NCBI GenBank assembly: GCA_002497905.1
Contig: DAFJ01000071.1
Span: forward strand, 4,196 to 13,873
Source of the DNA: Euryarchaeota archaeon UBA251
Lineage (GTDB): Archaea > Thermoplasmatota > Poseidoniia > Poseidoniales > Thalassarchaeaceae
Length of the DNA stretch: 9,678 nt
Direction: 5' to 3'
Positions 6,006 through 9,678 of the stretch are shown here, piece by piece. Each line of letters begins with the position of its first letter. Within the stretch, counting starts at the first letter, position 1. The position numbers were made by a program, and so were the translations under genes. Under the pieces are notes generated by a model. It did no database searches and was not told the DNA's origin. It worked only from the letters and a program-made list of their open reading frames with translations.

Positions 6006-6971
6006 TCATTCCTTCAGTCGCTCGATGAGCTCAGCCTTCTTTCCGGAGACAGGCTTGCCAGCCTCCTTCAGAAGAGCCTTGAGGTCTGAAACTTTCATGG
6101 ACTCATAGTCCACATCAGTGGAACCGGAATCAGCAGCGGGGACTTCTTCATCCGAAACCACCTCGACTGGCCCCGCACTAGAAGATTCATCTGCGGGAGT
6201 GTTTGCCTCTCCATCATCGGAATCATCCACAAGTTCACTAATCGCCTCACCGGCTTCAGCAGCGGCAAGCACATCAGCAGCCTCTGTATCCTCTACCTTT
6301 GCTGCTGCCTTATCACGTGCCTCCTGAGCGTGAATCTCGTCTAAGGTTGGGCCGTCTTCAAACACGACACCGGACTGACGCAATTCGGACTTATGGAACA
6401 GAACCGTACGAACCTTGTGAATTGGTGAGCAGATATCCTTGACTTCATTTTCAAGAGTTCCATCAAGAAGATCTGCTTGCATCTTGAGCCACGTAGTGGC
6501 CGCCGCACGAGTATAGAGTAAGTCAGTTGCAGCGTTGCGCATGCCGGTAGCCTGACTCGACTTGATTCTTCGAGATGAAATCATAACCATCTTGTATCGT
6601 ACGAAGTAACCATCCTCAGTCACAACATCGACGACTAAATCCACCTTACCACGGTTTCTACGAATCTGCCTGCGAAAATGATCACGCTGAACTTCATGGC
6701 CAATGAATTCTGTAAGAGCATCTTGGCTCAGTGTCTCATTGACACGGAAGCGGAGTTTGACATGCATGCGGGTGAAATCACCATCTAGTTCGTTCTGGGT
6801 AATCTCGTAAATACGGCCGATAACATTCTCCGGGGCCTCGGCAAGGGTCTCTCCGATGACCTTGAAGCTATGAGGAGATCTCGGAGCACGGATGGTATAC
6901 CATCGCTTAGCCTTCCACTTATCCCTCTGCTTACGGGCCGCCGTACGGGCCTTCGCACTCTTCGCCGCCAT
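6006..6971 (-). CDS. rps3ae: Small-subunit ribosomal protein eS1 (S3Ae) with C-terminal SAP domain
   Basis: A 321-residue protein. Residues 1-205 are the eS1 (S3Ae) fold found in archaeal and eukaryotic 30S/40S subunits: basic N-terminus, WYTIRAP at 24-30, a VIGRIYEIT stretch, RRNRGKVDLVVDVVTEDGY and PIHKVRTVLFHKSELRQ. Residues about 206-287 are an acidic Ala/Glu/Ser/Asp-rich linker. Residues about 289-321 (YESMKVSDLKALLKEAG, then GKKAELIERL) match the SAP helix-extension-helix, usually a DNA/RNA-binding module; plain archaeal eS1 proteins lack it. The chosen ATG at 6971 has GGAG eight bases upstream and begins MAAKSAKART, normal for the family; the frame is open 38 codons further but that part does not resemble eS1. 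Transcription is divergent from the gene at 7124. Confidence 0.93.
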   Translation of the reverse strand: MAAKSAKARTAARKQRDKWKAKRWYTIRAPRSPHSFKVIGETLAEAPENVIGRIYEITQNELDGDFTRMHVKLRFRVNETLSQDALTEFIGHEVQRDHFRRQIRRNRGKVDLVVDVVTEDGYFVRYKMVMISSRRIKSSQATGMRNAATDLLYTRAAATTWLKMQADLLDGTLENEVKDICSPIHKVRTVLFHKSELRQSGVVFEDGPTLDEIHAQEARDKAAAKVEDTEAADVLAAAEAGEAISELVDDSDDGEANTPADESSSAGPVEVVSDEEVPAADSGSTDVDYESMKVSDLKALLKEAGKPVSGKKAELIERLKE

Positions 6972-7030
6972 GTGAAATTCTCCAATTAGGTCCGGGGGAT
7001 ACCCGTCTGCACCGTCGGCGACCTGCCCCG

Positions 7031-7040
7031 AATATATGAA
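7031..7040 (-). promoter_or_regulatory. TATA box for the eS1-phosphorylase unit
   Basis: TTCATATATT on the minus strand lies about 60 bases before the eS1 ATG. A transcript starting some 25 bases downstream would have a leader of about 35-40 bases containing the GGAG at 6983-6980. The core ATATAT is nearly symmetrical, so it might also serve the divergent gene at 7124, although at a long distance. Confidence 0.5.
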
Positions 7041-7123
7041 CACAGCCCTATGAGTGGAAAAAACGCATGCCAGCCCATCTCTCATCGGTCAAGGTGATAT
7101 CCCGTCCACTCTGAGACGTAGAC

Positions 7124-7603
7124 ATGGGATTACTAAGCGTCCTTTGGAGGGTACACAGCAGCGGCCTTGATGACATTAAAATCGTCCGACAGGCACTTGA
7201 TAATCTCACAGGAGAAGGCCTAGAATCGAAGGAGGATGTCGGCCGATCTTGGCATGGGTCTCCACAAGTTGAATTTGAGCGTAGAACGCGGAAGAAAGCC
7301 AAAAGTCGTGAATCATTAGCAAGGATGGGGGCCAAGACACTTCGTGAACTCATGGATGAAGATGTATCCTTACGCATCGATGAAAACAACGTCTTTCACC
7401 TTAGATTGAGTCTCGCTGACCTTTGCTGTGGCATCGTGAAAATTACTGACCCTAGACGTAGGCTACCATGTATCAAAGGAGAGATCAAAATCGAAGTATA
7501 TCCTGGCCAAGATGTGCTAGAGGAAGCAAAAAATGTACTACAACGAGCATATGACCAAGCCCAACGTAACAATTGGGATTACAGTGCAATAAGTACAGAA
7601 TAA
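7124..7603 (+). CDS. COG1325-like archaeal RNA-binding protein (predicted exosome-associated)
   Basis: A 159-residue protein with the layout of the archaeal RNA-binding family PF01877/COG1325, which has been predicted to work with the RNA exosome. The N-terminal strand and helix (LWRVHSSGLDDIKIVRQALDN) is followed by a GSPQVEFERRTRKKAKSRE segment, then ENNVFHLRLSLADLCCGIV at about 87-105, corresponding to the family's conserved FxLRxDxxxA region, and the closing strand GEIKIEVYPG at 118-127 before a final helix. Match is by pattern and order rather than long identities, so the family call is moderate. An in-frame TGA at 7112 makes ATG 7124 the only likely start. It starts divergently from eS1, which fits a translation/RNA neighbourhood. 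Confidence 0.6.
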   Translation: MGLLSVLWRVHSSGLDDIKIVRQALDNLTGEGLESKEDVGRSWHGSPQVEFERRTRKKAKSRESLARMGAKTLRELMDEDVSLRIDENNVFHLRLSLADLCCGIVKITDPRRRLPCIKGEIKIEVYPGQDVLEEAKNVLQRAYDQAQRNNWDYSAISTE

Positions 7604-7675
7604 GCCATGAAATAACCAAATTAAATGAAATATAGAAAAAACGGCTTAAACGTTATACTGAGATAACTTTTGATT

Positions 7676-7695
7676 AGTTTAGGCAAGCCTAAACT
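7676..7695. promoter_or_regulatory. DtxR/SirR-like operator palindrome before the ferredoxin gene
   Basis: A perfect nine-base inverted repeat, AGTTTAGGC and GCCTAAACT, with only AA between. The core TTTAGGC..GCCTAAA closely resembles the iron/manganese boxes bound by DtxR/IdeR/SirR-type metalloregulators (consensus built on TTAGG..CCTAA). Its right end touches the TATA box, so a bound repressor would block TBP. The rest of the 116-bp gap (7604-7719) is AT-rich and holds no other gene. Confidence 0.6.
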
Positions 7696-7703
7696 ATATA
7701 TAT
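7695..7703 (+). promoter_or_regulatory. TATA box for the ferredoxin gene
   Basis: TATATATAT directly follows the palindrome. Its centre is about 21 bases before the ATG at 7720 and 45 before the second ATG at 7744, so transcription should begin near 7722-7727. That means either a leaderless message from the first ATG or, with normal spacing, translation from the second. Confidence 0.6.
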
Positions 7704-7719
7704 GTTGACAAGGTATTAA

Positions 7720-8022
7720 ATGCCAAATATCCAACGACAAGGTATGCCCCATGTAGTCACGAGTGCGTGCGTTGACCACAAATACCAAGATTGTGTTGCA
7801 GTTTGTCCTGTAGATGCCTTTCGAGAGAGTGAAAATTACCTTGTAATCGATCCAGATGAGTGTATCGATTGTGCAGCCTGTGTCTCAGAATGCCCCGTAG
7901 ATGCCATCTATGCTGATGCTGATATCCCGGATGAGGAAGAAGGATGGATTGATCGGAATGAAGAAGAATCTCCTGAACTAGATGTTGCCACTGGGGAATC
8001 TCCAGTCCTTGCTGACAATTGA
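7720..8022 (+). CDS. Seven-iron ferredoxin ([3Fe-4S][4Fe-4S])
   Basis: A 100-residue electron carrier. By comparison with Azotobacter-type FdI, Cys17, Cys25 and Cys58 would hold the [3Fe-4S] cluster and Cys29, Cys48, Cys51 and Cys54 the [4Fe-4S] cluster. The second Cys of a standard first motif is His20 here (CVDHKYQDC), which is the mark of a seven-iron rather than an 8Fe protein. Residues 64-100 are an acidic tail with no clear domain. The family normally begins at MPHVVT, which is Met9 here (ATG 7744); a TAA precedes ATG 7720, and both ATGs follow or contain the repeated GACAAGGTAT, so the start is not settled. A metal-regulator-like palindrome precedes it, suggesting iron control. pdxS follows 66 bp downstream. 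Confidence 0.9.
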   Translation: MPNIQRQGMPHVVTSACVDHKYQDCVAVCPVDAFRESENYLVIDPDECIDCAACVSECPVDAIYADADIPDEEEGWIDRNEEESPELDVATGESPVLADN

Positions 8023-8035
8023 TTATTCGATAATA

Positions 8036-8051
8036 TCACTCTATGGAGTGA
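8036..8051. terminator. Small hairpin between ferredoxin and pdxS
   Basis: TCACTC, loop TATG, GAGTGA gives a six-pair stem 14 bases after the ferredoxin stop. There is no T-run after it. It may attenuate or end the ferredoxin transcript, or mark an operator for pdxS. A TATA-like CTATACATTC lies just after it (8053-8062). Confidence 0.3.
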
Positions 8052-8088
8052 ACTATACATTCATCATTAGGTGACTAGAGGGTTACAC

Positions 8089-9069
8089 ATGGTCGACATC
8101 TCAACACTCACCCATGGAACCGAACTCATCAAACGAGGGTTCGCCCAAATGCAGGAAGGAGGCGTCATCATGGATGTCGTCACACCAGAAGAGGCTCACA
8201 TCGCAGAAGCGGCAGGTGCAACCGCAGTGATGGCACTTGAGCGCGTTCCTGCTGATATTCGAGCAACAGGAGGAGTTGCACGTATGAGCCATCCAGACAT
8301 GATTCAGGGAATTATCGAGACCACTTCGATTCCTGTAATGGCGAAGGCCCGTATTGGCCATGAAGATGAAGCACGAGTGCTGGAAAGTCTCGGTGTCGAC
8401 ATGATTGACGAATCCGAGGTACTTACTCCTGCGGATCCTTTTTTCCACATACCAAAGAGTGACTTCACAGTCCCATTTGTCTGCGGTTGTACAAACATGG
8501 GGGAAGCAGTGCGTCGCATCGTCGAAGGTGCAGCTATGATGCGTACCAAAGGCGAAGCGGGCACTGGGAACGTCGTATCGGCCGTACAGCATGCACGCCT
8601 ACTGAATGCTGAAATGGCTCATATCTCACGTGAACCTGGTTCAATTGAAGCAGTTTCTGAAGCGATAATGCAGCCATTTCATCGGATAGAGCAGAATTCG
8701 TTTCTACAGGATTTAACCCTTGAAAATACACCCTTTGGGACCTTTGATGAAGTCAAGTCGGAAGTTGATCATGTGCTGGATTTGATTGCCCGAAATCAAC
8801 GCTTACCTGTCGTGACCTTCTCCGCAGGAGGGATTGCGACTCCCGCCGATGCGGCACTGATGATGCGCCATGGCATGGATGGGATATTCGTGGGTTCTGG
8901 GATTTTCAAGTCCTCAGATCCTGAACGTACTGCAGAAGCAATAGTTCTAGCTGCACACCACCATGCAGACGCTGGAAAGGTGGCCGAAGCTTGCCAGATG
9001 ATTGGCGAAGCGATGCCAGGCCTAGAGATTGAGACCTTGGATGTACATATGGAGAAGCGTGGCTGGTAA
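8089..9069 (+). CDS. pdxS: Pyridoxal 5'-phosphate synthase, lyase subunit PdxS
   Basis: A 326-residue (beta/alpha)8 enzyme of the DXP-independent vitamin B6 route. It builds PLP from ribose 5-phosphate, glyceraldehyde 3-phosphate and ammonia, the ammonia coming from the glutaminase PdxT, whose gene is not in the window. Key residues are intact: Asp29 (GGVIMDV), Lys86 (PVMAKARIG) and Lys154 (RTKGEAGTG), plus the phosphate loops in FSAGGIATP and FVGSGIFKS. It is longer than bacterial PdxS (about 294) owing to an insertion at about 175-220, as in other archaeal forms. ATG 8089 is chosen over GTG 8071: it gives the usual MxxxxxLxHGTELIKRG start and has GAGGG six bases upstream. It converges on the small gene ending at 9070 with no spacer. 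Confidence 0.96.
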   Translation: MVDISTLTHGTELIKRGFAQMQEGGVIMDVVTPEEAHIAEAAGATAVMALERVPADIRATGGVARMSHPDMIQGIIETTSIPVMAKARIGHEDEARVLESLGVDMIDESEVLTPADPFFHIPKSDFTVPFVCGCTNMGEAVRRIVEGAAMMRTKGEAGTGNVVSAVQHARLLNAEMAHISREPGSIEAVSEAIMQPFHRIEQNSFLQDLTLENTPFGTFDEVKSEVDHVLDLIARNQRLPVVTFSAGGIATPADAALMMRHGMDGIFVGSGIFKSSDPERTAEAIVLAAHHHADAGKVAEACQMIGEAMPGLEIETLDVHMEKRGW

Positions 9070-9306
9070 TCATTCCAAGGGGTGATCTACACCCCTTTCA
9101 CCGAGTACCCACTTAAGCGTCTTAACGACGCCTTCCAACGCTTTGTAATTCCGAGCGGCCTCCTTCATACCTTCACGATCGCCATTATTCTTGCACTCCT
9201 CGAACCAGGATCTCCACTCAATTGCACGCTCATTCGCCAAATCAAGCATATCCTCAATCTCGTCCCAAGAACGGTCGTAACTCCGCTCCCTGTTGTCGGC
9301 TGCCAT
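9070..9306 (-). CDS. Small charged helical protein, unknown function
   Basis: A 78-residue protein I do not recognise. It is rich in Glu, Arg, Lys and Trp, lacks membrane or signal segments, and looks mostly alpha-helical: RSWDEIEDMLDLANERAIEW at 12-31 and a second helix at about 44-69 (GMKEAARNYKALEGVVKTLKW), suggesting a two-helix hairpin. The amphipathic pattern and codon make-up make it more believable than the opposite-strand frame. Its stop codon begins at the base after the pdxS stop, so the two genes meet end to end. ATG 9306 is the start; no Shine-Dalgarno is seen. Confidence 0.6.
   Translation of the reverse strand: MAADNRERSYDRSWDEIEDMLDLANERAIEWRSWFEECKNNGDREGMKEAARNYKALEGVVKTLKWVLGERGVDHPLE
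9077..9097. terminator. Hairpin just after the pdxS stop
   Basis: AAGGGGTG, loop ATCTA, CACCCCTT is a perfect eight-pair stem beginning seven bases after the pdxS stop codon. It lies inside the 3' end of the converging small gene, where it encodes part of its C-terminus. It could stop or stabilise the pdxS transcript. No T tract follows on the + strand. Confidence 0.45.
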
Positions 9307-9350
9307 TGAAGGAACGCCCCACTATCACCCTATTTGTAGCATACGCATAA

Positions 9351-9362
9351 CAGGATATCCTG
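9351..9362. promoter_or_regulatory. 12-bp palindrome in the gap before the small gene
   Basis: CAGGATATCCTG is a perfect twelve-base palindrome in the 96-bp gap between the small gene (start 9306) and the partial gene (stop 9403). A TATA-like GAATATAT on the minus strand (9363-9370) abuts it, so it may be an operator for the small gene. Chance is not excluded for a repeat this short. Confidence 0.3.
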
Positions 9363-9402
9363 ATATATTCATAATTCACCTCAAAATAAGGGGAATGAGA
9401 AG

Positions 9403-9678
9403 TCAGTTACCGGCTCGTCGGCCGCCACCTGCTGAACGCCTACGTCGCTTCTTTCCACGATTAGAGAGGGACTGACCCTCGTCAGGACGAGTGCCACCCA
9501 AAGTAACACTGCCGCCAGAAAGCAACATATCGGTGAGCGATTCGGCAAGGTCCTTGTCTTTATCAGGAGTCTTGCGTGCCTTTCGAACAGACTCATTATG
9601 ATCTGTAATCCACTTCTCAGCCTCAAGACGTTGCTGATTCAATTCATCGCGAATCTCATTGACCTCGTCAAGTAATGC
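9403..9678 (-). CDS. C-terminal part of an unknown protein with coiled coil and basic Arg/Gly tail (partial)
   Basis: The reading frame is open from the stop at 9403 through the right window edge (92 codons including the stop), so the gene's 5' end lies outside; a TTG at 9642 is in frame but need not be the start. The visible part begins with a heptad-like helix (ALLDEVNEIRDELNQQRLEA and on), then a charged Lys/Asp stretch, a short LTDMLLSGGSVTLGG segment and a strongly basic end (GKKRRRRSAGGGRRAGN) typical of RNA- or DNA-binding tails. No family is recognised. Confidence 0.6.
   Translation of the reverse strand, partial: ALLDEVNEIRDELNQQRLEAEKWITDHNESVRKARKTPDKDKDLAESLTDMLLSGGSVTLGGTRPDEGQSLSNRGKKRRRRSAGGGRRAGN

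Noticed and set aside
6972..7085. Extension of eS1 by 38 N-terminal codons to an upstream ATG
   Set aside because: The added residues do not resemble eS1, the inner ATG has a Shine-Dalgarno at good spacing, and the TATA box would lie inside the longer gene.
8101..8592. Long minus-strand frame opposite pdxS, rich in Cys and His, resembling a zinc protein
   Set aside because: It lies wholly inside the clear pdxS gene, and its Cys/His content follows from the complementary codons; no start signal.
1..9678. CRISPR array, insertion sequence, or second tRNA gene
   Set aside because: No regularly spaced repeats, no transposase or terminal repeats, and no second T-loop with a fitting acceptor stem were seen on either strand.

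Overview
The window looks archaeal, most likely from a marine Thermoplasmatota-type lineage such as Marine Group II. The signs are a eukaryote/archaea-type ribosomal protein eS1, a predicted archaeal RNA-binding/exosome-associated protein, a long archaeal-style PdxS, TATA-like boxes instead of bacterial -10/-35 boxes, and a tRNA without an encoded CCA end. The lineage is an inference from gene content; no rRNA is present to confirm it.

Left part (1-1933): the 3' end of a tRNA gene is followed by three minus-strand genes transcribed towards it. In transcription order they are a beta-class DNA amino-methyltransferase with a C-terminal eight-cysteine zinc module, a 91-residue protein that is little more than the same module, and a nuclease that joins the same module to an endonuclease VII-type HNH domain. 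The first two overlap by ATGA and the third follows after 26 bp. This is the most interesting part of the window: a candidate restriction-modification-like system whose three proteins share one homologous zinc module, next to a classical integration target. The sampled sequence here is visibly more AT-rich than around eS1.

Middle part (2086-5153): three minus-strand genes for surface or membrane proteins. These are a polytopic membrane protein, a coupled single-pass protein with an extracellular beta-rich domain, and a membrane-anchored DNase I-like nuclease that keeps the DNase I catalytic residues and a disulfide pair.

Right part (5228-9678): housekeeping genes. On the minus strand, eS1 with an added acidic linker and C-terminal SAP domain is followed 4 bp later by a purine nucleoside/methylthio-nucleoside phosphorylase. 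On the plus strand, starting divergently from eS1, lie a COG1325-like RNA-binding protein, a seven-iron ferredoxin and pdxS (PLP synthase). The ferredoxin is preceded by a perfect palindrome abutting the TATA box that resembles a DtxR/SirR-type metal-regulator operator. A small charged protein gene converges on pdxS with no gap, and a partial gene with a basic Arg/Gly tail runs off the right edge.
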